In this document: positions 26,135 through 34,568 of the stretch, piece by piece | Layout of the letters: the number at the start of each line of letters is the position of its first letter | How positions within the stretch are numbered: the first letter of the stretch is position 1 | Assembly: GCA_024998565.1 (NCBI GenBank) | Contig: JACOEM010000007.1 | Coordinates: 124,001 to 188,000 of the forward strand | Source of the DNA: Nitrospira sp. | Lineage (GTDB): Bacteria; Nitrospirota; Nitrospiria; Nitrospirales; Nitrospiraceae | DNA length: 64,000 bases | Direction of reading: 5' to 3' | Position numbers and translations under genes: made by a program | Notes under the pieces: generated by a model | What the model saw: the letters and a program-made list of their open reading frames with translations, nothing else | Told to the model about the DNA's origin: nothing | Database searches by the model: none

Positions 26135-27124
26135 TTAGTGCAAGAGGACGAGGTAGGGCGTCAGGGTGGTGTCGTGAATTCGCAACGTCTGTTCAATCAT
26201 TCGGAGCGCGGCATCCGGGTCGCCAATGTCGAACACACCTGTCACGTTCAGTGAGCGAAGCGCCGGGTTCAGAATCATAATGCGCCCGGCTCGGTATCGG
26301 TTGAGCTCTTCGACGACTGCGGCCAGCGGCTGGGCTTCGAAGATCATTTTCCCACGTTGCCAGGCTGCGATGGCATTGGCGTCGACGGCGTGGGCCAGAC
26401 CCAGTCCGGCCTCGGCACTGTAGGAGATCTGCTCGCTTTGCCGGACCACCGTTGCGGGGACCTGGCGGCCGTCAGTTGCCGATACCTGAACGGCATGCTC
26501 CGTAACGGTCACGGTGACGGCATCTTGGTGGCGCTGAACCAGAAAGCTCGTTCCGAGCGCGCGGGTGCTCACATCTCCGCTCTGGACCGTGAACGGCCGT
26601 ACTGTCTCGGGAGTGACGGTGAAACTGGCTTCTCCGGTGAGCAGTCGGATCGTTCGCTGCTGCGGAGTGAAGGCGATGGCCACCGCGGTATCGGTGTTGA
26701 GATGGATACGACTCCCGTCCTCAAGCCTGACGTGTCGTTGTTCCCCCACCGCTGTGCGGAAATCGGCCGATGCAAGGTCAAGTCGTTCTTGAACGATTCC
26801 CCACGAGAGCCAACCGGCGGCGAGTACAACACAAGCGGCCAGTCCCCACTTCATCGCGCGTCGTGCACGCGGGAGCGTGCCGTGCGGCATCGATGCCGTC
26901 AGGTCGGCCGAACCGGCGCAATCGTCATTCGGCACCAAGCCGATATCCCGCCAGAGCTTTTCTGCTTCTGCGTAGGCAAGGTGGTGGGCGGAACTTTGCA
27001 TCCGCCAGGCAGTGCAGGCTCGGCGCTCTTCCTCGGAGGCCTGACCGGAGTGGATGCGCACCAACCAAGCGAGGGCTTCGTCGACCAGTGGAGAGGAGGA
27101 ATCTGGAGGTGTCGAGTCAGGCAT
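26135..27124 (-). CDS. fecR: FecR-family regulator (second copy)
   Basis: Membrane regulator of 329 residues pairing with the second fecI and receptor. N-terminal helical domain (ALAWLVRIHSGQASEEERRACTAW), one membrane helix about 90-110 (WGLAACVVLAAGWLSWGIV), FecR domain (DFRTAVGEQRHVRLEDGSRIHLNTDT, TGEASFTV) and a C-terminal STN-like part (FEAQPLAAVVEELNRYRAG). It diverges from the first copy through most of its length. A gap of 211 bases separates it from the receptor, long enough for a FecI-dependent promoter. Confidence 0.93.
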   Translation of the reverse strand: MPDSTPPDSSSPLVDEALAWLVRIHSGQASEEERRACTAWRMQSSAHHLAYAEAEKLWRDIGLVPNDDCAGSADLTASMPHGTLPRARRAMKWGLAACVVLAAGWLSWGIVQERLDLASADFRTAVGEQRHVRLEDGSRIHLNTDTAVAIAFTPQQRTIRLLTGEASFTVTPETVRPFTVQSGDVSTRALGTSFLVQRHQDAVTVTVTEHAVQVSATDGRQVPATVVRQSEQISYSAEAGLGLAHAVDANAIAAWQRGKMIFEAQPLAAVVEELNRYRAGRIMILNPALRSLNVTGVFDIGDPDAALRMIEQTLRIHDTTLTPYLVLLH

Positions 27125-27223
27125 CCATCATACCGTTGTGCACACGACTGCCCCTGAACGGGATCCTGGTCGATGTACGCGTACTCTATAAGACGGATGG
27201 CGCTCGGCTTTCAACAGTCAGGA

Positions 27224-27745
27224 TTATCTGGTGGATTCCTCCGGATGCAAGCGGGCGCGGCAGTGCCGCAAGGCTTGGACGATATATTTCGCGACCATAC
27301 TCTCGGACACCTTCAGACTGTCGGCGATTTCTCGGTGTGTTTTCCCTTCCAACCTGTTGAGCAGCAAGGCCCGCCGGCATTTGGGCGACAGTTCGCGCAT
27401 GGCGACTTCCAATTGGGCGACCCGCTGCTTGGCGTCCAAGGTAGCCTCGGCCGACGGGGCCGGACTGGCTGTTTCTTCAGGAGGTGGTTCGATGCTGAGC
27501 GCCCCCCGACGGGTGCGAAGTTTTCGCAGATTGTCTACCGCGAGATTGGCCGCGACCCTAAACAGGAAGGCTCGCGGGTTTTGCACATCGATTGAAGGCC
27601 TCATGCGCACGAGGTGCATGTAGGTATCCTGAGTGCAATCGGCGGCGAGATCACGGCAGCCGAGCTTGTGGGTGAAGAACCTCAAGAGATCGTTGTGATG
27701 TTCCTCGAAGGCCCTGAGACAGGGAAGTGTCTGTTCATTCTGCAT
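27224..27745 (-). CDS. fecI: FecI-type ECF sigma factor (second copy)
   Basis: ECF sigma factor of 173 residues. Region 2 is seen in AADCTQDTYMHLVRM and PRAFLFRVAANLAVDNLRK, region 4 in LSPKCRRALLLNRLEGKTHREIADSLKVSESMVAKYI. It begins only 8 bases after the stop codon of the second tonB, so it is co-transcribed with araC and tonB, unlike the first fecI, which has its own upstream region. Confidence 0.93.
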   Translation of the reverse strand: MQNEQTLPCLRAFEEHHNDLLRFFTHKLGCRDLAADCTQDTYMHLVRMRPSIDVQNPRAFLFRVAANLAVDNLRKLRTRRGALSIEPPPEETASPAPSAEATLDAKQRVAQLEVAMRELSPKCRRALLLNRLEGKTHREIADSLKVSESMVAKYIVQALRHCRARLHPEESTR

Positions 27746-27753
27746 GATGGATC

Positions 27754-28677
27754 CTATTCCAGGCGGTAGCCGATGGGGATGTGGACGACAACATGGGATT
27801 GACCGAGTGGATACTTCAACTGGATTGGAGACGCTTGTTCGAGCAGGGCGATCGCGTCGAGATCGAGAATTGAGTGGCCCGATGGCGTGACGATCGTAAT
27901 GTCGCTGATGCTGCCGTCTTCATGGATCACGGCTTGAAGCATGACATTGCCCTGCCAGCGACGGCTTTTGGCGAATGTCGGGTAGCGTTTGCTCTGTTCG
28001 ACCTTTGCGAACAACATTTCGGCGAGCCATCCGTAATCGGCATGGAGCACCCGTGAGACGGTGGCCTCGCGGGAGCGAGGCGTCGGACGATTGACGAGTC
28101 GGATCGATTCAGGAATGGAAGGCATGGAGGTCGTGAGGGATACTTCGGCTGCATCGACGGTCGGGGGCGGTACTTCGGACGGCTCCGTGGTGGTGATTGG
28201 AAGATCTACAGGTGTGGTTTGAGACGCCTTGTGCATTGATTCGTCGGACGTGAGGTCCGTTGATGGGGTATGAAGGACAGGCGAGGCACTGTCGATGGCC
28301 AGGGAGGGGTTCTCGGTAGCTTGTGGGCGGACGAATCCATTTTGCGCAGGTGAGACGACTCCGGAACGAGCCTCCAGCGGGCGAGCCGCTTCGGTATTGG
28401 CGGCGTTCGGACGGGACCGGACCTGCCGTGGAGACCTGTCCCTCGGCATGACGGAAGGGTAGACGAACGATGCGGAAAAGGGGGTGGGTAAGTCCGCTGC
28501 GACAGGTTGTAACGCAGGCGCGCTCACCATTGTAACGTCCCAGCGGAAGGGGCGCGGCTCCGGGAGAATGGAGAATTCAGCCGCGAGGACCAACGCGGTC
28601 CCGAGACTCAGGCCATGCAGGGTCAGCGAAACCAGCCATCCTCCCATTCGCGCCAGAGACTCGCGTTTGTCGTTCAT
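27754..28677 (-). CDS. tonB: TonB-type energy transducer (second copy)
   Basis: TonB-like protein of 307 residues starting at the ATG at 28677, which overlaps the araC stop codon (ATGA) and is therefore translationally coupled to it. One N-terminal helix (about 12-32, WLVSLTLHGLSLGTALVL), a spacer with Pro and Thr but far fewer repeats than the first TonB, and a C-terminal domain with KVEQSKRYPTFAKSRRWQG and PSGHSILDLDAIALL. No ExbB or ExbD genes are nearby, so it probably shares the ExbBD pair of the first system. Confidence 0.92.
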   Translation of the reverse strand: MNDKRESLARMGGWLVSLTLHGLSLGTALVLAAEFSILPEPRPFRWDVTMVSAPALQPVAADLPTPFSASFVYPSVMPRDRSPRQVRSRPNAANTEAARPLEARSGVVSPAQNGFVRPQATENPSLAIDSASPVLHTPSTDLTSDESMHKASQTTPVDLPITTTEPSEVPPPTVDAAEVSLTTSMPSIPESIRLVNRPTPRSREATVSRVLHADYGWLAEMLFAKVEQSKRYPTFAKSRRWQGNVMLQAVIHEDGSISDITIVTPSGHSILDLDAIALLEQASPIQLKYPLGQSHVVVHIPIGYRLE

Positions 28678-29180
28678 CTCAAACCTGCTTCCGGCGTCTG
28701 TTGTTTTCGAAATTCGCTCGGCGAACATCCGATGGCTCGTTTGAAGAAGTGGCTGAACGCGAACGCGTCGCTGAATCCCACCGATTCCGCAATCTGGGCA
28801 ATCGTGAGATTCTGGTCCTTGAGGAGTGTCGTTGCTTTGTCGAGATGCAGTTGCTTGAGGTATTCGGAAAAGGAGAGCCCCATATATTTGCGAAAGATCT
28901 CGGAGGTGTATTTCTCCGAGTACCCCAGGAGAGTGGAGAGTTCCTTCAACGTCAGGCGATTCCCGCTGTGCTTGGATAGCAGGGCCGACAAGCGTGCCGC
29001 CGGGGTAACGGAATTGAGCGGCGTGATCTGCGGCGTCGGCCAGAAAGGTTGTGGCTTGGTCCTCAGGCTGTCAGTCAATGACTGTTGCCGCGATGCTTTG
29101 ATCGAAAGCGGCTGGTTTCCGGATGAGACGATCCCGATGATGGATGTATCGATAGTTCGTGCCCGGCGGTCTTGGTGCAT
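28674..29180 (-). CDS. AraC-family transcriptional regulator (short form)
   Basis: Regulator of 168 residues. The ATG at 29180 has GGGGA upstream; the much longer open frame to 29762 runs through a terminator and over the ZIP gene and is not real. The C-terminal 100 residues hold the two AraC helix-turn-helices (LTLKELSTLLGYSEKYTSEIFRKYMG and LTIAQIAESVGFSDAFAFSHFFKRAIG). The N-terminal 65 residues are too short for a normal sugar-binding domain and may be an unusual sensor or linker. It is coupled to tonB. By position it is probably an iron or siderophore regulator, like PchR/YbtA, but it lacks their long sensor domain. Confidence 0.85.
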   Translation of the reverse strand: MHQDRRARTIDTSIIGIVSSGNQPLSIKASRQQSLTDSLRTKPQPFWPTPQITPLNSVTPAARLSALLSKHSGNRLTLKELSTLLGYSEKYTSEIFRKYMGLSFSEYLKQLHLDKATTLLKDQNLTIAQIAESVGFSDAFAFSHFFKRAIGCSPSEFRKQQTPEAGLR

Positions 29181-29195
29181 GATTTCCCCGCAAAG

Positions 29196-29229
29196 AAATA
29201 AAAAGCCCGCGATCGTATGACCGTGGGCT
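29196..29229 (-). terminator. Intrinsic terminator in the leader of araC
   Basis: On the minus strand AGCCCACG and CGCGGGCT pair over 8 bp (one G-U) around a 10-base loop and run directly into TTTTTATTT, a textbook rho-independent terminator. It ends only about 16 bases before the araC start codon, and downstream of the Fur-box-like promoter. It could terminate readthrough from the ZIP gene or act as an attenuator of the araC operon; a GGCCCG at 29247-29252 could pair with the 3' arm to prevent it. Confidence 0.8.
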
Positions 29230-29287
29230 CTGGGAATTAAATTCCTCGGGCCTCTGCTGAGAGTACTGGCAGAGACTATCTCGTTAT

Positions 29288-29302
29288 TGAGTACGATTCT
29301 CA
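29288..29302 (-). promoter_or_regulatory. Fur-box-like operator in front of araC-tonB operon
   Basis: TGAGAATCGTACTCA (minus strand) matches the 7-1-7 Fur motif TGATAATnATTATCA at 10 of 14 positions, and lies inside a longer inverted repeat ATTGAG-N7-CTCAAT. It overlaps the -10 region of the candidate promoter next to it. A Fur-family gene lies 8 kb away. Confidence 0.5.
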
Positions 29303-29329
29303 ATATCATAATAGAGAAAGGCGTGTCAA
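29300..29329 (-). promoter_or_regulatory. Candidate sigma-70 promoter of araC-tonB-fecI-fecR-receptor operon
   Basis: On the minus strand a perfect -35 TTGACA (29329-29324) is followed after 18 bases by TATTGA (29305-29300); a TATTAT at 29313-29308 is an alternative -10 with poorer spacing. The region is AT-rich relative to its surroundings. Transcripts would carry a leader of about 110 bases with the terminator at 29196-29229 inside it. Confidence 0.5.
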
Positions 29330-29398
29330 GGGGGCTGTGGAGCGAAGCGTCAGGCCGTCGGGGGATTGTTTGAAAAGTTAAGAGGAACGGAGCGGTGA

Positions 29399-30151
29399 TC
29401 AGGAGCGATGTCCGCCGACTAATGTCAGAAACATGGCCGTTATCGCCATGAGTGCGATACCTGTCCAGACGCCGTAGGCCATGTAGAGCTTGCGAGAACT
29501 GGTGTAGGTCATCGCGACCAAAGCAAAAACGACATACAACAGTGATCCGGCGGCTAACGCATACCAGACGAGAGAGAGGTAAGGCGACACAGTGAGTCCA
29601 CTTAGGACCGTTCCGACACATGTAGGCGCGCCACCGGTCAAGCCGAGTAGGAGAGCCTTGCGTGGAGCGATCGGAGATTGTCCGGCCGCCCCGACGATGC
29701 CGAACCCTTCGGTTCCATTGTGGAGGGCGAAACCGGCCACAAGGAGTCCGCTCAACGCCCATTCTCCGCCGGCGTAACTGGTTCCGATCGCCAGTCCTTC
29801 ACCCAGGTTGTGAAGACCCATGCCTGCCGCGATGACGAACGGAAGTGTCAATGCCTGGCCGGCGTGCCGGCCCTTTAGGAATTGATGTTGTTCGAGTTGG
29901 ACAAGGCCGACAAAGCTGAGAAACAGGCTGCCCAGAAATAGCAGCCACGAGAAGGGATCGCGCACTCCCATCAATTCCACCGCTTCGTGCATCAAGTCGA
30001 AGAAAAGATAGGTCAGTACCCCGGTGGCGAGTCCGATCAGGCCGGCTTCCCACGTCCGGGGCAGGGCACGACGAAGCACCAAGGCCGCCGCAATGCCCAG
30101 GTAAACCGGAACGACTCCTGCGAGAATACCCAATCCGATCAGGTCGAGCAT
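29399..30151 (-). CDS. ZIP-family divalent metal transporter
   Basis: Membrane transporter of 250 residues that likely imports zinc or other divalent metals. About eight hydrophobic helices are visible; the metal-binding signatures of helices 4 and 5 are present as GLHNLGEGLAIG and FALHNGTEGFGIVG. The start at 30151 is supported by AGGA 7 bases upstream. It lies upstream of the iron-regulated operon on the same strand but is separated from it by the terminator. Iron or manganese rather than zinc is possible in this setting. Confidence 0.9.
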   Translation of the reverse strand: MLDLIGLGILAGVVPVYLGIAAALVLRRALPRTWEAGLIGLATGVLTYLFFDLMHEAVELMGVRDPFSWLLFLGSLFLSFVGLVQLEQHQFLKGRHAGQALTLPFVIAAGMGLHNLGEGLAIGTSYAGGEWALSGLLVAGFALHNGTEGFGIVGAAGQSPIAPRKALLLGLTGGAPTCVGTVLSGLTVSPYLSLVWYALAAGSLLYVVFALVAMTYTSSRKLYMAYGVWTGIALMAITAMFLTLVGGHRS

Positions 30152-30560
30152 GGGGCAATCCTAGCTAATATCTGTTGTGCGTGGAATGTTCAGTATCCGG
30201 AAACCGCTCAGTGGGAAAAGATAGGTATGAAAGGGTGAGAGGTCTGTCTGCGTGAGGCGCTTGTCATTCGGCGGATGTAACTCGTGGTATTGATAGATTC
30301 GGTTCGTCTGTTACGGATCCAGGGTGACGCAGTGCCGATGGATGGAGGCTGGCCGACTCGCAGATGGACCGGAACGAATTCCCGTGACTCTCAACGACCC
30401 GCAGCCCGCAATTTGCGGTCAGGGGCCCTCGTGCTATGCGATGAAGATCAGAGGTCACTAACCGTGCGGAAATGGGGTCGCTTGTCAAAAAATCTGGCCC
30501 AGGGGATCCGTGACCGACTTTGCTCGCAAATCGGCTTGCGTTGCAGCCACTATTGAATTA
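30152..30560. other. Intergenic stretch without recognisable gene
   Basis: About 410 bases between the ZIP gene and tRNA-Ser. No open frame here has a ribosome binding site or family signature, and I see no copy of the tRNA 3' end that would mark an integration site. The part next to the ZIP start probably holds its promoter. Confidence 0.55.
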
Positions 30561-30650
30561 TGGCGGAGGGGGCGAGATTTGAACTCGCGGATAGGTTACC
30601 CCATCTCCGGTTTTCAAGACCGGCACGTTCGGCCACTCCGTCACCCCTCC
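30561..30650 (-). tRNA. tRNA-Ser(UGA)
   Basis: On the minus strand: acceptor stem GGAGGGG/CCCCTCC with G discriminator, anticodon stem CCGGT/ACCGG with loop CTTGAAA (anticodon TGA, complement 30614-30616), a long variable arm, T-arm CGAGTTCAAATCTCG and encoded CCA at 30561-30563. Reads UCA and other UCN codons. Its 5' end is 25 bases after the stop codon of serS on the same strand. Confidence 0.97.
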
Positions 30651-30675
30651 ACACCAGGCCGTAGCACACTCAGCG

Positions 30676-31962
30676 TCAGGATCGTTCGATTGTCTGAATT
30701 CCACCCATGTAGGGCTGTAGCACTGTCGGGACGGTCACCGTCCCATCCGGTTGCTGGTAATTTTCAAGAATGGCGACAAGGGTTCTTCCCACCGCCAACC
30801 CGGATCCGTTCAGTGTATGAATGAATTCTGGCTTGTTGTCTTTCTTCCCGGCCTTTGTCCGGCAGCGAATGTTCGCCCGCCGCGCTTGGAACGCTTCGAA
30901 ATTGCTGCAGGAGGAAATTTCGCGAAACGTCTGCTGCGATGGTAACCATACTTCAATGTCGTAGGTCTTCGCTGCAGAAAACCCCATATCCCCTTTGCAC
31001 AGTGTGATCACTCGATAGTGAAGTCCCAACCCCTGCAGAACGGCCTCGGCGTGCGAGGTCAATCTCTCCAGCTCGTCATAGGATTGTTCCGGTCTTACGA
31101 ACGCGACGAGCTCGACCTTGTTAAATTGGTGGAGCCGGATGAGTCCGCGCGTGTCCTTCCCGTAAGATCCCGCTTCTCGTCGAAAGCAAGGGGTATAGGC
31201 CGTATACCGGATCGGTAACGATTCCTCGGCCAGGATCTCTTCCCGGTGCAGATTGGTGACCGGCACCTCTGCGGTCGGAATCAGGAAGAGTTCTTCATCT
31301 CGTAGTTGAAACAGATCGTCCTCGAACTTGGGCAATTGTCCGGTCCCGGTCATGGCCGTGCGATTGACCAGCAGCGGCGGCAGCACTTCCCGGTAGCCAT
31401 GCTGTGTGGTGTGCATATCCAGCATGTAATTGATGAGCGCCCGCTCGAGTCGGGCTCCCAATCCGGTCAGTACGGCAAAGCGGGCTTTGGCCATGCGCAC
31501 GGCGCGGTCGAAATCCAGAATGCCGAGCGCTTCGCCAAGATCCCAGTGGGATTGGGCCGGAGCCGAGAGCTGCGGCGGCGTTCCCCATCGGCGCACTTCA
31601 ATATTGCCGGCCTCATCCCGGCCGTCCGGGACAGAGGCGTGGGGGAGGTTCGGAATGCGCAGCGCGATATGGGCCAACTGTTCTTCCACGACACGGAGTT
31701 GTTCCTCGTGGCTCTTGATCGTCTCTCCCAGGGCCTTCATCGCCGCCATAGCTTCATCGGCCGGCTGCTTCTCGCGTTTCAGCCGGGCGACGTCGTCCGA
31801 TCCCTTTTTCAGCTGGTGCCTCAGTTCTTCGACCTGTATGGTGCGGGTTCGACGATCTTCCGTGAGTGTTCTCAGGTCTTCCCAGGCGACATCCTTCCCT
31901 CGTGACCCCAATTGGTCACGGAGTATGTCCAGGTTGTCCCGCAATACACGAAGGTCGTACAT
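30676..31962 (-). CDS. serS: Seryl-tRNA synthetase
   Basis: Class II synthetase of 428 residues that charges tRNA-Ser with serine. The start at 31962 ([10 protein letters not shown]) has GGGGAG five bases upstream. The N-terminal antiparallel coiled coil that grips the long variable arm spans about 25-105; motif 2 is [21 protein letters not shown] and motif 3 is [16 protein letters not shown] near the C-terminus (each a short stretch). The tRNA-Ser(UGA) gene follows directly, so enzyme and substrate may share a transcript. Confidence 0.97.
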   Translation of the reverse strand: MYDLRVLRDNLDILRDQLGSRGKDVAWEDLRTLTEDRRTRTIQVEELRHQLKKGSDDVARLKREKQPADEAMAAMKALGETIKSHEEQLRVVEEQLAHIALRIPNLPHASVPDGRDEAGNIEVRRWGTPPQLSAPAQSHWDLGEALGILDFDRAVRMAKARFAVLTGLGARLERALINYMLDMHTTQHGYREVLPPLLVNRTAMTGTGQLPKFEDDLFQLRDEELFLIPTAEVPVTNLHREEILAEESLPIRYTAYTPCFRREAGSYGKDTRGLIRLHQFNKVELVAFVRPEQSYDELERLTSHAEAVLQGLGLHYRVITLCKGDMGFSAAKTYDIEVWLPSQQTFREISSCSNFEAFQARRANIRCRTKAGKKDNKPEFIHTLNGSGLAVGRTLVAILENYQQPDGTVTVPTVLQPYMGGIQTIERS

Positions 31963-32083
31963 ACACTCTCCCCTCTGAAGCGGCGAGAAATCTAACACCG
32001 GAGGCGTGCGTAGTCAATGAAACCAGTCGCCAAGCGAGGCCGGGGAAAGGCAATTGACAACGGGTGGGGAGGGCGGCACCATA

Positions 32084-33100
32084 GTGGCCGTGAAGCTTGT
32101 CTCCAACCCACCCAATCGCTTTGAATCCACGCGGCGGGAGGCGCTTGAGCCGTCGTCGCGTGTCGAGATTCAGCTCTTTGAAGACGACACGCACCAGATA
32201 CTGAGTCGGAATGACAGCCCGGACCTTCCGTTTCGATGGAGTGTGAATCCCTATCGTGGCTGTTTCCATGCTTGCGCCTACTGCTATGCCAGGCCATCGC
32301 ACGAATACTGGGGGTTCGGCGCAGGCTCCGACTTCGAATCCAAGATTGTACTGAAGCGCCGTGCCGCGGATCTTCTCAAGCAGGCGTTTGAGAAGCGAAC
32401 CTGGGACGGTGAGTTGATTGTGTTTTCCGGCAACACCGATTGTTATCAGCCTATCGAGTCCACCCTTGGCCTGACGAGGGCCTGTCTCGAAGTGTGTGCT
32501 GCCTACCGGAATCCTGTGGGGATCATCACCAAGGGCGCGCTTCCGGTTCGCGATCTCGATCTGTTCAAACAACTGCAGGAACAGGCCTGGATCCGTGTGT
32601 ATTTCAGCATCGCGTTTGCCGACGACGAGACGGCCCGTCTGGTCGAACCGCAGGCGCCGACCGTCAGCAAACGTTTTGAGACGATGCGGATTCTCTCGGA
32701 GGCCGGTATTCCCACGGGGATCTCCGTGGCGCCGATCATTCCAGGTTTGAATGAAGAAGCCATTCCCGAGCTGCTGTCTCGTGCCAAATCAGCCGGAGCG
32801 ACTTCGGCCACCTGCAGCTTGTTGCGAATGCCGGGGAATGTGGAGGCCGTATTTCTGGATCGTATGCGCGAAGCGTTTCCTGACCGGATTTCGAAGATCA
32901 TCCACCGGCTTCAAGAGGTGCGTGGGGGGAAACTGAGCGAGGGCGAGTTCTTCAGCCGGCATCATGGGAACGGGACTTACTGGCGCTGTGTCGAACAGTT
33001 ATTTGACGTGGGCCGCCGTCGTGCCGGATTCGTCGAGGACGACCGTCCGGTTCCCGGAACCTTCCGCCGCCCGACAGCGCAGCAGTCGTTGTTCGATTAG
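32084..33100 (+). CDS. PA0069-family radical SAM protein
   Basis: Radical S-adenosylmethionine protein of about 338 residues. The three iron-sulfur cysteines are in NPYRGCFHACAYCYAR (CxxxCxxC), a motif shared with spore photoproduct lyase-like proteins. I chose GTG at 32084, with GGGGAGGG 10 bases upstream, rather than TTG at 32054; the conserved NPPNRFE follows soon after. The substrate of this family is unknown. It is divergent from serS and followed 10 bases later by the rhodanese gene, so they probably form one unit with DUF362. Confidence 0.88.
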   Translation: MAVKLVSNPPNRFESTRREALEPSSRVEIQLFEDDTHQILSRNDSPDLPFRWSVNPYRGCFHACAYCYARPSHEYWGFGAGSDFESKIVLKRRAADLLKQAFEKRTWDGELIVFSGNTDCYQPIESTLGLTRACLEVCAAYRNPVGIITKGALPVRDLDLFKQLQEQAWIRVYFSIAFADDETARLVEPQAPTVSKRFETMRILSEAGIPTGISVAPIIPGLNEEAIPELLSRAKSAGATSATCSLLRMPGNVEAVFLDRMREAFPDRISKIIHRLQEVRGGKLSEGEFFSRHHGNGTYWRCVEQLFDVGRRRAGFVEDDRPVPGTFRRPTAQQSLFD

Positions 33101-33110
33101 GAGGAGAGTC

Positions 33111-33491
33111 GTGAGTCATAACCCGGGGTTTTTGAAGATTGTGGAGGAGGCACGGGGACGCGTACGCGAATGTACCGTTGCCGATGTGAAGGCCAGGCTG
33201 GATCGCGCCGAACGGTTTCATTTCGTCGACGTCCGCGAAGATGATGAATATGCGCAGGACCATGCGGCCGGGGCGATTCACCTCGGCAAGGGCGTCATCG
33301 AGCGGGATATTGAAACGGTGCTGCCTGATAAGCACGAGTCCATCGTGTTGTATTGCGGGGGCGGGTACCGGTCGGTGCTGGCTGCGGACAGCATACGCCT
33401 CATGGGCTACACCAATGTCATCTCGATGGACGGGGGAATCAAGGCCTGGCGCGCCGCCGGGTATCCCATCGAGAAGGGCCGGCGTCCGTAG
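33111..33491 (+). CDS. Rhodanese-like sulfurtransferase
   Basis: Single rhodanese domain of 126 residues. The GTG at 33111 has AGGAGGAG just upstream. The CDC25-like pattern is visible: HFVDVREDDEYAQDHAAGAIHLGKG, then the active-site loop CGGGYRS with the sulfur-carrying cysteine, and DGGIKAWRAAGYP. Likely moves persulfide sulfur in the cytoplasm. Tightly packed between the radical SAM gene and the DUF362 gene. Confidence 0.92.
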   Translation: MSHNPGFLKIVEEARGRVRECTVADVKARLDRAERFHFVDVREDDEYAQDHAAGAIHLGKGVIERDIETVLPDKHESIVLYCGGGYRSVLAADSIRLMGYTNVISMDGGIKAWRAAGYPIEKGRRP

Positions 33492-33494
33492 CGT

Positions 33495-34565
33495 ATGTCA
33501 TTTTCCAGGCGCGAATTGTTCAACAACGCGGGGTTCGGTCTCCTGTTGCTACCGGCCCTCATGCGCTCCCCCAGGACCATTCTCGGCCATCTGCTGTTCG
33601 ATCCGGACGGCCCTCTCGTTCCGCTCAAACCAATCCCCGACAATCCGTATCGGCGCAACGGCCGGTCGATCGTCGCGATCGTGTACGGCAAGGATCCCCG
33701 CCGCATGCTTCCACGCGCCGTCGATCTGTTGGGAGGGCTTGATTTAATGGGGATGCGCGGGAAACGCGTGCTGCTGAAGCCCAATGTGTTGAACGACCAG
33801 CCGCCTCCATGCACGACGAATCCGCAGGTGGTCGCGGTCATGGCGGCCATGGCCAAAGCGAACGGGGCCGCCGAAGTGGTGGTGGCCGATGGATCGGGAA
33901 TCATCCGGCTTCCCACGTCCGCCAACCTGACGAGCACGGGGATGCGAGCCGCGGCGGAAGCGGCCGGGGCCCGCGTCCTGGCGTTGGAAGATGAACCCTG
34001 GGTGAAGATCGAGGCCCCTGAGGCTCAGGCCCTCCGGCAGTTTTATTTTTCCCGGCCGGTCTACGAGTCCGATGTGGTGATCAATATGCCGGTCATCAAG
34101 ACCCATCGGTTTGCCGAGTATTCCTGTAGCCTCAAGAATTTTGTGGGGGCGGTTCATCCCCGGTATCGCCCATCGGTGACGTTCTGGACCGGTGACTGGC
34201 ACGAGCGCATTGCCGAGATCAATCTGGCTGTGCACCCCGGCCTGACCGTGGCCGACGGGACGACGACCATGATCGAAGGGGGTCCGACATCCGGCACCCC
34301 GTCGAAAACGGATCTGGTAATCTGCAGCGGCGACCGGGTCGCGGTAGACCTGGTCGCCATCGCGCTGTTGCGGTTTTTCGGCACCTGGCCGAAGCTGCAG
34401 GGCAAGCGAATCGGGGATCAGCGGCAGATCAAACGCGCGGCGGCGTTGGGACTAGGGGTCGGATCAGGGCAGGACATTGAGCTTGTTACGGAGGCGGTGG
34501 ACCCGGCTCCACCAGCGTTTGAACGGCTGGTGGAGCATATTCGGCGGGAGCTGCTCAGCGTATAA
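33495..34565 (+). CDS. DUF362 domain protein with Tat-like signal
   Basis: Protein of 356 residues with the N-terminal SRRELFNNAGFGLLLLPAL, a twin-arginine-like signal, followed by a DUF362 domain (LLKPNVLNDQPPPCTTNPQVV, VINMPVIKTHRFAEYSCSLKN, SGDRVAVDLVAIALL; partial motifs). DUF362 proteins are often associated with iron-sulfur or redox functions, but the activity is unknown; I see no ferredoxin-type cysteine clusters here. It starts three bases after the rhodanese stop codon and converges with the Skp-like gene. Confidence 0.88.
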   Translation: MSFSRRELFNNAGFGLLLLPALMRSPRTILGHLLFDPDGPLVPLKPIPDNPYRRNGRSIVAIVYGKDPRRMLPRAVDLLGGLDLMGMRGKRVLLKPNVLNDQPPPCTTNPQVVAVMAAMAKANGAAEVVVADGSGIIRLPTSANLTSTGMRAAAEAAGARVLALEDEPWVKIEAPEAQALRQFYFSRPVYESDVVINMPVIKTHRFAEYSCSLKNFVGAVHPRYRPSVTFWTGDWHERIAEINLAVHPGLTVADGTTTMIEGGPTSGTPSKTDLVICSGDRVAVDLVAIALLRFFGTWPKLQGKRIGDQRQIKRAAALGLGVGSGQDIELVTEAVDPAPPAFERLVEHIRRELLSV

Positions 34566-34568
34566 GTA

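Noticed and set aside
28674-29762. AraC gene starting at 29762 (362 codons)
   Set aside because: The extra N-terminus overlaps the ZIP gene on the same strand, runs through a strong terminator and reads as out-of-frame Arg/His-rich sequence; ATG 29180 with GGGGA is far better.
30240-30560. Integration site or genomic-island border at tRNA-Ser
   Set aside because: No direct repeat of the tRNA 3' end and no integrase nearby.
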